NCBI GenBank assembly: GCA_003326195.1 | Contig: LXQE01000125.1 | Location: 121,278 to 185,277, forward strand | Origin: Nostoc punctiforme NIES-2108 | GTDB lineage: Bacteria > Cyanobacteriota > Cyanobacteriia > Cyanobacteriales > Nostocaceae | DNA length: 64,000 nucleotides | Direction of reading: 5' to 3' | In this document: positions 56,018-64,000 of the stretch, one piece after another | Position numbering within the stretch: position 1 is the first letter of the stretch | How the letters are laid out: each line of letters starts with the position of its first letter | Notes under the pieces: model-generated | What the model was told of the DNA's origin: nothing | Databases searched by the model: none | What the model saw: only the letters and a program-made list of their open reading frames with translations | Position numbers and translations under genes: made by a program

Positions 56018-56269
56018 GTGAGGCAAAAAAACCAAGATCCAGATATTGAATATCGCTTTGGCAAAGCTATTAGACGGCGACGACGAGAATTAGACCTTTC
56101 TCAAGAAGAGTTAGCTGAAAGGGCTGGTCTTCATCGCAATTACATTTCCAGTATCGAAACAGGGACTCGTAATCCTTCACTAAAAAATATAGAAAAGCTT
56201 GCACAGGCGCTGAACATATCTATTTCTGCTTTTTTTGCAGATTACGGTATTGAAGCAGAGAGTGAGTAA
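56018..56269 (+). CDS. XRE-family helix-turn-helix regulator (copy 2)
   Basis: 83 residues, GTG start overlapping the TGA of a three-codon ATG frame at 56010. It reads EYRFGKAIRRRRRELDLSQEELAERAGLHRNYISSIETGTRNPSLKNIEKLAQALNIS, close to copy 1 at 42750 over its whole length, including the tail (YGIEAESE). The paralogue and its operator imply shared or cross-regulation of two parts of the transposon. Confidence 0.88.
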   Translation: MRQKNQDPDIEYRFGKAIRRRRRELDLSQEELAERAGLHRNYISSIETGTRNPSLKNIEKLAQALNISISAFFADYGIEAESE

Positions 56270-56513
56270 AACTGGGATTTTTGAGCGTTCTAGCACACCA
56301 TCGCCTTTATCGGCGGCTTCTGTGAAACATTTTCAACAGCGCAAACGAACAAAGGAAGGTAAGAGCGATGCCCAACGACCGGCTTAGGGTAAGACCTACG
56401 GCGGTAAACTACGCTTGCGTTAAGTTTGCTCTCAGAAGGATGAAATTTGGTAACGGGTTTTGATAACCTAGCACCGTTGGAACATAAGACGATCGCAGTA
56501 GTCCAGTTTATCC
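56270..56513. other. Intergenic segment with an interspersed repeat
   Basis: Holds a GACCTACGGCGGTAAACTAC-type element (56391-56410) of the kind scattered in Nostocales genomes, and a second copy of that family at 61731-61765. No gene seen. Confidence 0.45.
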
Positions 56514-57374
56514 ATGCAATCTCATAATCAGACTCAAGAAATTACCCCAGAATTCTTTATAAATGCAGGAGTGAACTTAGATACAGGAGGAAATCAAGAA
56601 GATTTGCTAACTATGGTAAATCTGAGCAAGCAACAACTCAGGGATAGATGGTTTACTCCAGCAGGGCAAAATATTCTTATACGCTGGAAAACAAATGGTT
56701 TCAAGCGAGACGTGTTAGATCGAATGGTTGGCAAGTACTACGAACACACGGATATTCGAGGAATACCCTTGATTAAGGAGGATTTGACTAGGGCAAATTT
56801 GAGTAAGGTTGATTTCTATGGCGCAAATCTAGAAAACAGTAATTTTAAAAATGCGGATCTAACAGATTCCTGGCTATCTGAAACCAATATCAAAGGTGCT
56901 TGCTTTGACTATGCCAAGATGAAGGATGTGCTGATTGATCATGTAGAGTTTAGTAATAAAACTAGTTTTACTGGGGTTAGCCTTAGAAGTATAGACTTTA
57001 ATTTATCTGCCCTATTACAAGAGTATGCAACCAATCAGCAAAGAATCGAAAGCCTAAAAAGTAAGCATCCTATACTGGCAAAAATTCTGTATGTAACTTG
57101 CGATTACGGGCGCTCGTTCAGCAGGTTTATTTTTTGCTGTTTATTAGTGGTTGTTTCGTTTAGTCTGATATATTGGCTTTCTCCTGGTTCTTTGAGTAAG
57201 CTTGGTTTTTGGAATAGTCTCTACTTCTCGATTATGGCATTCACCTCGTTTGGTAGTGAAATTCATGCATTGTCTACTGCTGGTAAATTTTTTACAACCC
57301 TTGAGGTTATAACTGGTTATTTAATGGCTCCCTTGCTAGTAGCGATTTTAGTCAGGAAGACCATAGGCGATTAG
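56514..57374 (+). CDS. Pentapeptide-repeat protein with ion-channel-like C-terminus
   Basis: 286 residues. Pentapeptide repeats (LTRANLSKVDFYGANLENSN, FKNADLTDSW, IKGACFDYA) span about 90-165. The C-terminal 90 residues hold two hydrophobic helices (FIFCCLLVVVSFSLIYWL and FFTTLEVITGYLMAPLLVAILV) flanking a pore-loop-like YFSIMAFTSFGSEIH, as in two-TM potassium channels. The filter is not the usual T-V-G-Y-G. The layout is common in cyanobacteria. Cargo gene; function unknown. Confidence 0.7.
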   Translation: MQSHNQTQEITPEFFINAGVNLDTGGNQEDLLTMVNLSKQQLRDRWFTPAGQNILIRWKTNGFKRDVLDRMVGKYYEHTDIRGIPLIKEDLTRANLSKVDFYGANLENSNFKNADLTDSWLSETNIKGACFDYAKMKDVLIDHVEFSNKTSFTGVSLRSIDFNLSALLQEYATNQQRIESLKSKHPILAKILYVTCDYGRSFSRFIFCCLLVVVSFSLIYWLSPGSLSKLGFWNSLYFSIMAFTSFGSEIHALSTAGKFFTTLEVITGYLMAPLLVAILVRKTIGD

Positions 57375-57488
57375 CTGATGTCTTGTCTGCAAAACTAAAC
57401 AGAACTCACTTCCTAAAGCAACTAAAGCCCTCCAGAAAAGTTTCTCAGAAGGGCTTATGCGATCGCAGTCAGTAATTTGACCTCGATA
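57375..57488. other. Region between the channel gene and CRISPR array
   Basis: AAGCCCT (57425) and AGGGCTT (57450) form a stem around CCAGAAAAGTTTCTCAG that itself folds. It could end transcription from either side; there is no strong T-run. Confidence 0.45.
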
Positions 57489-57597
57489 TTTGAGCAACGC
57501 CTAACGGCATAAAGCCACGAATCACTTCACCACTCAACCGAAATGAAACAGACCGAGTATTTTGAGCAACGCCTAACGGCATAAAGCCACGAATCAC
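57489..57597 (-). CRISPR. Minimal CRISPR array: two repeats, one spacer
   Basis: Two identical 37-bp repeats (57489-57525 and 57561-57597) with one 35-bp spacer (57526-57560). In the direction of the cas genes the repeat starts GTGATTCGTGGC and ends GTTGCTCAAA, with a hairpin GCCGTTAGGC suited to Cas6. It lies 249 bp downstream of cas5 on the same strand, the normal position in these transposons. I found no further, degenerate repeat. The spacer has no match I could see in this window. Confidence 0.9.
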
Positions 57598-57845
57598 AGC
57601 AAATTTGAAAACCCTTAACTGAGCAAGGTTCATTTACAATCTTACAAGTACTTTCCAGATCGAGAAACCAAAAGCATACAACTTACCAAAGTTTCCCTTA
57701 CTTTCAGCCCCTCAAACCCAGTGCCGATAAGCTTTCCCAAAAATTGCAAGCACCTTTTTTCTTGTCTCAATTACCATATCCCTTACCGTGTAAACCTTCC
57801 CGCCATTCTTTGATCCTAAACTCCCTTTCCCATAAGAGATACTTG
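57598..57845 (-). promoter_or_regulatory. Gap between cas5 and the CRISPR array (leader region)
   Basis: 248 bp with no gene. As the array is read towards lower coordinates, this is where its leader would be. AT-rich near the array (GCAAATTTGAAAACCC). No promoter could be assigned. Confidence 0.4.
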
Positions 57846-58484
57846 TCAAATTGGAGATTGAATCATCGTCCACGCCAAATCAGGAGGTGGTGAGCTTGGC
57901 ATTTCCTCAATCCGATACCTCAAAAATCGGGTATTTCTTGACCCCACATGGTCAACCCAATAGGGTAAGGTTAACCTGCCTCGATTATCCCTAATCGCCC
58001 ACTGTCTCGCCCCCTCTAGATAATCTTCCGAAACAAGTTTGATCGTTTTAATTAACTGGTCACTTTCTCCCAAAAATAAACAACCAAACCGTCTTACTAG
58101 CTCAGGATGGTCAAACGCTAACTGTATCCTCTCCCTTAAACTTGGTTGTATCTTTTCCTCGTCAGAACGAACCCAAATCAAGCACTTCAGATTAGACAAA
58201 ATTTCTTGATAACAGGGAATAAGATTCTCTGGATGGCTAAAATCAGGATTTTTAAACCGTCTCATTTGACGCAAGATTTGTGACTTTTTGGGGCTAGATA
58301 ACATTGCGATCGCCAATTCTACCCCACAGTGGCGATAGACATTCGTTTCCCCTACCAAAGACAACAACATCCCATACACTGTCGCTGGAGGAGGAACAGG
58401 ATAAGTTTTTCCCATTTCCCTTGCATAGGACTCCCGAAAAGTAGTAAATGGAACATCCAAATAGAGAATTAATGGTGCAATCAT
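57846..58484 (-). CDS. cas5: Cas5 (type I-B, CAST-associated)
   Basis: 212 residues. LILYLDVPFTTFRESYAREMGKTYPVPPPATVYGMLLSLVGE is a typical Cas5 N-terminus (the G-x-x...P-x-x-T-x-x-G-x-L-x-x-x-x-G pattern) of the I-B/Myxan kind. It binds the 5' handle of the crRNA in Cascade. It overlaps cas7 by 4 bp and is last in cas6-cas8-cas7-cas5. Confidence 0.9.
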   Translation of the reverse strand: MIAPLILYLDVPFTTFRESYAREMGKTYPVPPPATVYGMLLSLVGETNVYRHCGVELAIAMLSSPKKSQILRQMRRFKNPDFSHPENLIPCYQEILSNLKCLIWVRSDEEKIQPSLRERIQLAFDHPELVRRFGCLFLGESDQLIKTIKLVSEDYLEGARQWAIRDNRGRLTLPYWVDHVGSRNTRFLRYRIEEMPSSPPPDLAWTMIQSPI

Positions 58485-59452
58485 TTTGATTCTTCCAAGC
58501 CCAAATCTCTTTTAATGACTGTTTTCAAAGCTTCAATCATTTCATTTCGATTACGATAAATATGCGCTTTCTTCAAAGGGGAACTTTCAAAATTATCCAA
58601 TTGCTGTAACTCCTTAACAATTGTTCCCCCAATCCACAATTTACTAGGGTCAATCTGTCCGCATTCCACTTCATCTATAAACTCTTGTGAAAGTTTTGCT
58701 TCCTTACTCTTAGGATCGCAATATTCAAAGCAATAGGAAATATATGAAGCAAAATGATTTGTCCATTGAAATACCAAACTATCGGGACAGAAAGGATAAT
58801 TAAAAATATTACTACTCCCTCCTACCTTGGGCAGATTCATAATCCCATCTATCAGAGGTAAAATCCGCGAAAAATCTCTGAGATGAGTGGCATCAATTCC
58901 AAAATAATATTGATATCGAGTTGCATGATATTCTGTAAAATGAAGCGATGTACTATCCTTTTCTCTGCCACTTTTTGCCCCTAACTTGACTGCACCATCA
59001 TAAGGCGTTAGCGAAACAGCCATATTCATCCCTAAAGCACCCATTCGTTGATTAGGAGTTCTGGTTTTTGTTTGTTTGTTTTTTCTCTTTGTTGTTGAAG
59101 TGTCCTCCTCTGTTTCAGCAGACTCTAATAAAGCAAACCCAAAAATGTCATCATCATAAAATTTTTCTGGATCGAAATCTTCACTTGTTAACCGATTAAT
59201 ATGTTCATCCTCATCCCAAACTCGATTAACTAAATAACCTTGCTTTTGAAGATAAAAGCGTAACGCCCAACGAATTGCACTTGAACCTACAAAAGAATAA
59301 ATCTTACCATTATTCCAATAACCTTTTTGCAGAATAGTCTTATTTCCTCGTCTAATGTCATGATTTAAGGACGCTAAACCATAACGAGTGAGGACTGTTC
59401 CGTAAAGATAATAATTTGGGATATTATTGTCATTCTTTTTCTGACTCATCAT
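58481..59452 (-). CDS. cas7: Cas7 (DevR/Cst2-like, type I-B)
   Basis: 323 residues. YYLYGTVLTRYGLASLNHDI, SFVGSSAIRWALRFYLQKQG and HFTEYHATRYQYYFGIDATHL resemble the Cas7/Cst2/DevR backbone subunit, which coats the crRNA spacer in multiple copies. A basic low-complexity loop (TTKRKNKQTKTRTPNQRMGA) lies near residue 120. It overlaps cas8 by 23 bp. Confidence 0.9.
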   Translation of the reverse strand: MMSQKKNDNNIPNYYLYGTVLTRYGLASLNHDIRRGNKTILQKGYWNNGKIYSFVGSSAIRWALRFYLQKQGYLVNRVWDEDEHINRLTSEDFDPEKFYDDDIFGFALLESAETEEDTSTTKRKNKQTKTRTPNQRMGALGMNMAVSLTPYDGAVKLGAKSGREKDSTSLHFTEYHATRYQYYFGIDATHLRDFSRILPLIDGIMNLPKVGGSSNIFNYPFCPDSLVFQWTNHFASYISYCFEYCDPKSKEAKLSQEFIDEVECGQIDPSKLWIGGTIVKELQQLDNFESSPLKKAHIYRNRNEMIEALKTVIKRDLGLEESK

Positions 59453-61115
59453 TCACTTCTTCTAAGTTTTGATTGTTTGGGAATGAATTATCATCACTAT
59501 TGGTGGGTTTATTTTTGGGTTTATAACTGGCGATCGCTAACAATGACCAAATTCTTAGTTCTTGCCAGGGTGATTTTTTAATTAGTAGTACAATCTCTTC
59601 TTGATGCTCATTAAAATACTTATTTAATCCTCCTCTTACTAAAAAGTCAGACAAATATTCCTTAAACGACAATTCATCATAACAATAGTTTAGCTCTGCC
59701 CTTAATCGTTCAACTTTCTTTTTAATTGGAGGATCTTTTCCTTCCTCTGCTTTGGCATACATTTTAGCAAAGTTGCCCTTCATAGCTTGCTGAAATACCT
59801 TAATAAAAATAAGATACTGCTTGTCTTCTTCACTATTCTCTGCCATTATGATGAATCCTTCTCGATTGGAAAATAACTGGTTAAATAAATATTCTTTTGA
59901 ATCCTCTATCACCAATTTTTCCCAAAAATTAGACCACCAATGGATTCCTTTTACTAAATTATCAGCAATCAGAGAGCGAATCGGATTCACCTTAATAAAA
60001 ATTTGCTTAGGTTTAATCTTTTGATGGTAGTGCCATAGAAGTAGTGTTCCAAGTCTGTGTAACCCAATTTGTATAAGGAGAGCTACCCCAAAAGTCACTA
60101 CTTGTTTACCACTACCACCACTAACCTTCTGATAATTGGGTTGAAAGTGTTTTTGAACCTGTTGATAAGTGATTAAAGTATTCTTATCAATTTCAATTTC
60201 CTCTATACTCATCAATGTTCTTTGAAGAGAAGCTCGATTTATTTTTTCATATAACCAAACTTGACAAGCTTGATAGTAGTCGCTTTCAGGCTGAATATCG
60301 TCTAAGCTGTAATAAAGTAATCCCGCTTCACCAAGGGTACTAACATGAAGCTGTTTTGTTTCTAATTGCTGTAGTTGCCATCTCCTTTGAGAAGCGTCTT
60401 CAAAATCCTTTATTTCTGGAATCACCACCAAGTAGCGATGGGGTTTCCTTTGTTTTAAGTCTTCTGATGGTATATGAAGTAAGCAATAATGACAAACTAC
60501 TGGTACAAATAATAATGCTAAGGCGTATTCAGATTTCTCTTCTAGTTTTGTAGTATTCTGCGTCCGAGCATGGCGAACAATTCCCCCTAAATACAACCAA
60601 CTAGTTATTTGAATATAATCATGTCTGAGTTGTTGGGTATCTGCCTGGCATAACTTCTCTGCAAAAGTTTGATGTGCGTACCAAGTTAGGGATTTGTATT
60701 GATACTCGACTTTGTTTTCTTCAACCTTTAGTTCAGTGTTAACTAGCTCTCCCGCTTGATAAAACTGATTATGACGCAGAAAAACAGCACATATTCCCTC
60801 ATGAATGTGGACTTTCTGGCTTAAATCTATTGCATCATTGTCTAACCCTACTAAATGAATTAAACCTGTATCATCTAATTGAAAAGACTCATTAATTAAC
60901 CAAGATAGGGCGATGAAATCACTTCCTTGCCAGAATAATTCAATAGTATCAGCAGTCAAAATCCATGATATATGTCCTCCCCGTTCATGAGATAAGCGAT
61001 ATTGCTTTTCCAATCGCTTTAAAGTCATATAAAGTCCGGTCATTCCGACGCGGTGCATTATTGTCGTATCCGCAGCATGGAGAGATAGGGAAATGTTGGG
61101 TTGGGTAGTAACCAT
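59430..61115 (-). CDS. cas8: Cas8 large subunit (Cas8a1/Cmx1-like)
   Basis: 561 residues. ISLSLHAADTTIMHRVGMTGLYMTLKRLE is a marker of Cmx1/Cas8a1-type large subunits of Myxan/I-B systems, which recognise the PAM. The C-terminal region is helical (small-subunit-like) and acidic at the end. It is 2 bp after cas6. No Cas3 gene accompanies it. Confidence 0.88.
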   Translation of the reverse strand: MVTTQPNISLSLHAADTTIMHRVGMTGLYMTLKRLEKQYRLSHERGGHISWILTADTIELFWQGSDFIALSWLINESFQLDDTGLIHLVGLDNDAIDLSQKVHIHEGICAVFLRHNQFYQAGELVNTELKVEENKVEYQYKSLTWYAHQTFAEKLCQADTQQLRHDYIQITSWLYLGGIVRHARTQNTTKLEEKSEYALALLFVPVVCHYCLLHIPSEDLKQRKPHRYLVVIPEIKDFEDASQRRWQLQQLETKQLHVSTLGEAGLLYYSLDDIQPESDYYQACQVWLYEKINRASLQRTLMSIEEIEIDKNTLITYQQVQKHFQPNYQKVSGGSGKQVVTFGVALLIQIGLHRLGTLLLWHYHQKIKPKQIFIKVNPIRSLIADNLVKGIHWWSNFWEKLVIEDSKEYLFNQLFSNREGFIIMAENSEEDKQYLIFIKVFQQAMKGNFAKMYAKAEEGKDPPIKKKVERLRAELNYCYDELSFKEYLSDFLVRGGLNKYFNEHQEEIVLLIKKSPWQELRIWSLLAIASYKPKNKPTNSDDNSFPNNQNLEEVNDESEKE

Positions 61116-61117
61116 GA

Positions 61118-61723
61118 TCAGATTTCCTCTTCTTCCTTGCTACGAGTCGCTGGGACAAATATTCCACACATCATCTTTCGTTTCCCACCAATGCCCTGTT
61201 CTTGCAAGGTTAAGGAATCTTCAGGATTGAGTTCACTGATTTTTACGCCAAATCCTCTAACTTTAAACTGTTTCCCTTCTTTATTGATGGTTAATTGTCT
61301 TCGTTGAGGTGTTCCATCTTGTCGGGTAAGAAGTTCAATTTTTCCTTGTATTCCTAGATTATCCAGTTGCCGTTGAACAGCTTCAATAAAGCTAGTAGAG
61401 TCTTGAAACCCTTTAATTACCACTAATCTGGAATAGACACTTTCTGAAGAAATTAAAGGTTGGTAGTCGGGAATATCTAGTTGATAAAAATTTTGACCTA
61501 TATGAAAAGCTTGACCCGCTAAATAAGGATAAATTAAAGGAATTTGTTGATGATAAATCCGAATTTTTAGACGAGATTGAGCAGTGAGTTCAAGCAAATT
61601 GTTTCTGGTCGGTATTCCAGCAATCGGATGAATCCCAATATTGTTTAGTTCATGTAGTGGGGGACAAATACGGGATAAGGCACCGTAGGTAAGATGACCT
61701 CTCTTATATCTATGGGGCTTCAT
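61118..61723 (-). CDS. cas6: Cas6 crRNA-processing endonuclease
   Basis: 201 residues, first gene of the cas operon. A ferredoxin-like protein ending in the glycine-rich loop QGIGGKRKMMCGIFVPATR, typical of Cas6 (Cmx6 type). It should cut the repeat transcript near the base of the hairpin. The length is short but normal for CAST-linked Cas6. Confidence 0.88.
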   Translation of the reverse strand: MKPHRYKRGHLTYGALSRICPPLHELNNIGIHPIAGIPTRNNLLELTAQSRLKIRIYHQQIPLIYPYLAGQAFHIGQNFYQLDIPDYQPLISSESVYSRLVVIKGFQDSTSFIEAVQRQLDNLGIQGKIELLTRQDGTPQRRQLTINKEGKQFKVRGFGVKISELNPEDSLTLQEQGIGGKRKMMCGIFVPATRSKEEEEI

Positions 61724-61730
61724 TTATTAT

Positions 61731-61765
61731 GAGCGATACCTACGGCGGGCTGCGCCAACGCACCA
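61731..61765. repeat. Interspersed repeat upstream of cas6
   Basis: GAGCGATACCTACGGCGGGC followed by TGCGCCAACGCACC, an imperfect palindrome common in Nostocales genomes, between cas6 and the hydrolase gene. Confidence 0.6.
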
Positions 61766-61810
61766 GTAAGATAGTCCACTTGGGCAAAAGATTTTTGATT
61801 GCTCAAACAA

Positions 61811-62551
61811 TTAATCACTAGTTAATATTGAGGCAAGAAGGTCAGGATGAGACAGATGTGGGCAATGTCCAGAAACTAGCTCAATGGCATCGACTCCTAA
61901 ACGCTTGCTTGCAGCGTACCGTGACCATGTAGGAGATATTATTCGATCGTTGGTACAAACAATATATTTACGCTCAACATTTGGCAAAGCTTTTAGAGGA
62001 TTGGTTTCAAATATATATGCCATAGATTGTTGCGAACGACTTTTCGAGATTGCCCACTGTGTTACATCTGGTTGACAATCATGAAAGAAAAACTCCCTTA
62101 ATACTGCTTCGTCTGAATAATCTTTGCCTACGGAAGCTGGTTCATACATATCAGGCTCATCGTAGAACTGTTGGAGTTTACTTGGGTCTTTTGGCTGGTA
62201 GTTGAATGATTTGAGCGTATCAGAATCGAGACGATGAGAAAATTGGTCGAGTGTACTAACTCCAGGATATGGAAGTAGCGCCGCCACAAACACTAGTTGA
62301 CGCACTTTTACCGCTTCTGCAACCAAGGGAATTATAGTACCAGCCATTGAGTGACCGACTAGGACAATATCATCAGTTTTTGGCAGTGCTTGAATTACTA
62401 CATCTGCAAGTTGGGACAAAGTAGCAGATGCATTTTCAATTGGTAAATCCATTGCTACAGTTTTGTTACCCTGTGTTTCTAAGTAGGGAATTAGCAAATC
62501 CCAACACCAGGTGGCTTGGAAAGCACCGTGAACTAGACAAAATAGACTCAT
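61811..62551 (-). CDS. Alpha/beta hydrolase (hydroxynitrile lyase/methylesterase-like)
   Basis: 246 residues. FCLVHGAFQATWCWD (oxyanion HGA), the nucleophile serine in VLVGHSMAGTI, aspartate in VCTNDRIISP and histidine in VSGHCPHLSHP complete the triad. It resembles small esterase-type hydrolases; the substrate cannot be told. It may be either the last cargo gene or the first gene outside the transposon, since the far end was not found. Confidence 0.82.
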   Translation of the reverse strand: MSLFCLVHGAFQATWCWDLLIPYLETQGNKTVAMDLPIENASATLSQLADVVIQALPKTDDIVLVGHSMAGTIIPLVAEAVKVRQLVFVAALLPYPGVSTLDQFSHRLDSDTLKSFNYQPKDPSKLQQFYDEPDMYEPASVGKDYSDEAVLREFFFHDCQPDVTQWAISKSRSQQSMAYIFETNPLKALPNVERKYIVCTNDRIISPTWSRYAASKRLGVDAIELVSGHCPHLSHPDLLASILTSD

Positions 62552-62655
62552 ATAAATTGAATAGTGGTAATGGTGGACGAGTTTTTTAACTTCTCTTATT
62601 TTTTAGCAAATTTTTAACCTTGCCCAGGTAAGTTATATCAGTACCTGCTGTATAT

Positions 62656-63270
62656 TCAAACAGCAGTTAAAACAGGTTGAAAAGGTTGCAATAAAATACC
62701 CAAAATTTTATCAACTTCTTTAATATAGTACTCAGTCAAATCTATATAAACAGTTGTCCCTTCTAAAAATAAAAACTTCCAGTTAGTTCCACTAGTAACC
62801 GAGCCATAAATCCGCCCAACTTCATTACCTTGATTTTGATTGAACAATTGCGCTGCAATCATTGCCGCTACACATTGACCCAGACCGCCGATAATATCTT
62901 CCTTTTTCGCTTCAAAAATAAACATTACCGGAGCAGAAATAAATAATTGCTCTTGGGAGTTGCTGATAATGTAATCGCAAAAGCCTTGCAAGCCTTGAGT
63001 TGCATCAACATTAAATTCATTTCCAGAGAACAGGGAGATTTTATTATTTAATAATCGTCTGACCTCTGCGAGGATTGGTGCAATTAAAAACTCTGATCTA
63101 GCTTTTTCTGTTGAAATTGCAGTTGCTAAAGGAATGTAATCTATTAAAATCGTTCTGAGAGTTTCTGATGGTGTAACAGGTTTTGTATCAACAAATAAAT
63201 TCTGAGTTTCATCGAGTCTTAAATCAAAACTCTTTTTCACCTTGGCGAGACTGAAATCGCTGTATGCCAT
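62656..63270 (-). CDS. Hypothetical protein with nuclease-like (PD-(D/E)xK) pattern
   Basis: 204 residues. GFCDYIISNSQEQLFISAPVMFIFEAKKED shows D...E-A-K as in the restriction-endonuclease fold; SEFLIAPILAEVRRL precedes it. Similar proteins are common in cyanobacteria without known role. A hairpin (CTGCTG...CAGCAG) overlaps its 3' end. The nuclease reading is an inference. Confidence 0.6.
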   Translation of the reverse strand: MAYSDFSLAKVKKSFDLRLDETQNLFVDTKPVTPSETLRTILIDYIPLATAISTEKARSEFLIAPILAEVRRLLNNKISLFSGNEFNVDATQGLQGFCDYIISNSQEQLFISAPVMFIFEAKKEDIIGGLGQCVAAMIAAQLFNQNQGNEVGRIYGSVTSGTNWKFLFLEGTTVYIDLTEYYIKEVDKILGILLQPFQPVLTAV

Positions 63271-63295
63271 TCTTCTACCTTGTGATTATCTATCA

Positions 63296-64000
63296 TTATG
63301 GTAATGTCCCCTTGTCACCCTTAGCTTGATTCGCCAACTCTTTCGCTCTCGCCTGGGAATCAAACTTTAATTTATTATCCCACTGCTGCGCTTTGCCAAA
63401 CTTTTCAATAGCGCCATTAATATCATCATTTCGCGCTAACTTCTCACCTTGGATAACTAATACTGTAGCGGCTTGAACCAACCGCGATCGCGTTTGGCAT
63501 GATTCCAACTCTTCTAACACTTCTGGATGGGCAATGAGATAATTATTCAGCAAACTGCAACCACTAAGTAATAAATTATCGAAATCTAAATCCCATAAAA
63601 TTATTGTTTTGTCAGCACTAGCAGAAGCTAACTGTTGTCCATTGGGGCTAAAGGCGACGCTATTGACCCTATCAGTATGACCAGTCAGGGATTTGAGTAG
63701 TTGACCACTGTTGACATCCCAGATTTTGATGGTCTTATCCCGACTAGCAGAAGCTAACTGTTGTCCATCAAGGTTGTAGGCGACGCTTCTGACCGCATCA
63801 GTATGACCAGTAAAAGTTTTAAGGAGTTGACCACTGCTGACATCCCAAATTTTGATGGTGTTGTCAGCGCTAGCAGAAGCTAACTGTTGTCCATTGGGGC
63901 TGTAGGCGACGCTAATGACTGTACCGTTATGACCAGTAAGGGTTTTGAGGATTTTTTGACTGCTGATATCCCAAATTTTGATAGTGTTGTCAGCACTAGC
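63296..64000 (-). CDS. WD40-repeat protein, C-terminal part, cut by window end
   Basis: The frame is open from the right edge. It encodes at least three WD40 blades (NGQQLASASADNTIKIWDVS, GQLLKTFTGHTDAVRSVAYN and variants), with near-identical 42-residue units, then a helical tail of about 100 residues (EVLEELESCQTRSRLVQAATVLV). Cyanobacterial WD40 proteins of this form often carry an N-terminal ATPase or kinase domain, which would lie outside the window. Confidence 0.85.
   Translation of the reverse strand, partial: ASADNTIKIWDISSQKILKTLTGHNGTVISVAYSPNGQQLASASADNTIKIWDVSSGQLLKTFTGHTDAVRSVAYNLDGQQLASASRDKTIKIWDVNSGQLLKSLTGHTDRVNSVAFSPNGQQLASASADKTIILWDLDFDNLLLSGCSLLNNYLIAHPEVLEELESCQTRSRLVQAATVLVIQGEKLARNDDINGAIEKFGKAQQWDNKLKFDSQARAKELANQAKGDKGTLP

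Noticed and set aside
57846..61723. Ordinary defensive type I CRISPR-Cas system
   Set aside because: No cas3, cas1, cas2 or cas4 is present, and Tn7-like genes flank it; a transposition role explains it better.
37239..62640. Target-site duplication TTAGA at both ends
   Set aside because: TTAGA precedes the candidate left end, but no matching copy was found near the candidate right end, so no duplication is claimed.

Overview
The window comes from a cyanobacterium, most likely a filamentous heterocyst-forming one (Nostoc/Anabaena/Calothrix group). The HIP1 octamer GCGATCGC recurs throughout. There is a phylloquinone (vitamin K1) gene cluster, a XisH/XisI pair, a GluR0-like channel, and many heptanucleotide short tandem repeats (GGGCATT/GGGAATA type) of the kind known from Nostocales. 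Assignment is by gene content and repeats only; no species name can be given.

Region 1 (about 1-11.6 kb) is an accessory element resembling an integrative plasmid or phage satellite. It has two tandem tyrosine recombinases, a lone tail tape-measure-like protein, a VapE-type superfamily 3 helicase, six very small proteins that look like ribbon-helix-helix DNA-binding proteins, and several unknown proteins. Directly after the helicase gene lies a cluster of 13 copies of TGTCCTAT/ATAGGACA around an AT-rich core, which looks like an iteron replication origin. The element abuts a tRNA-Thr/tRNA-Tyr pair.

Region 2 (11.7-37.2 kb) is mostly chromosomal: nadA, a metallophosphatase, tRNA-Ser, then an AT-rich three-gene island (P-loop ATPase, PIN-domain protein, small protein) beside the tRNA and a RHH/PIN toxin-antitoxin pair. 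Next come phylloquinone genes (DHNA-CoA thioesterase, menE, menC, menA, menF), xisH/xisI followed by a silent-substituted copy of the menF 3' end, a lactate dehydrogenase, proA, an M48 protease, a 13-copy 21-bp tandem repeat, a hybrid histidine kinase, a glutamate-receptor-like channel, mazG, a DUF2227-like protein and tRNA-Val.

Region 3 (about 37.2 to at least 61.7 kb) is a type I-B CRISPR-associated Tn7-like transposon (CAST). Directly downstream of tRNA-Val come tnsD, tnsC and a tnsA-tnsB fusion, then an XRE regulator and a second, shorter tniQ. Cargo follows: a KAP-like NTPase, a type I restriction-modification operon with embedded HEPN/Abi and Uma2 genes, a coiled-coil putative nuclease, two small coupled proteins, a second XRE regulator and a pentapeptide channel. 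The last part is cas6-cas8-cas7-cas5 with a two-repeat, one-spacer CRISPR array. There is no cas1, cas2, cas3 or cas4, as expected for a transposition-dedicated Cascade. TnsD presumably handles homing to tRNA-Val, while TniQ plus Cascade handles RNA-guided insertion.

The right edge (61.8-64 kb) has an alpha/beta hydrolase, a putative nuclease-fold protein and the C-terminal part of a WD40-repeat protein cut by the window end. The far end of the transposon was not located with confidence.
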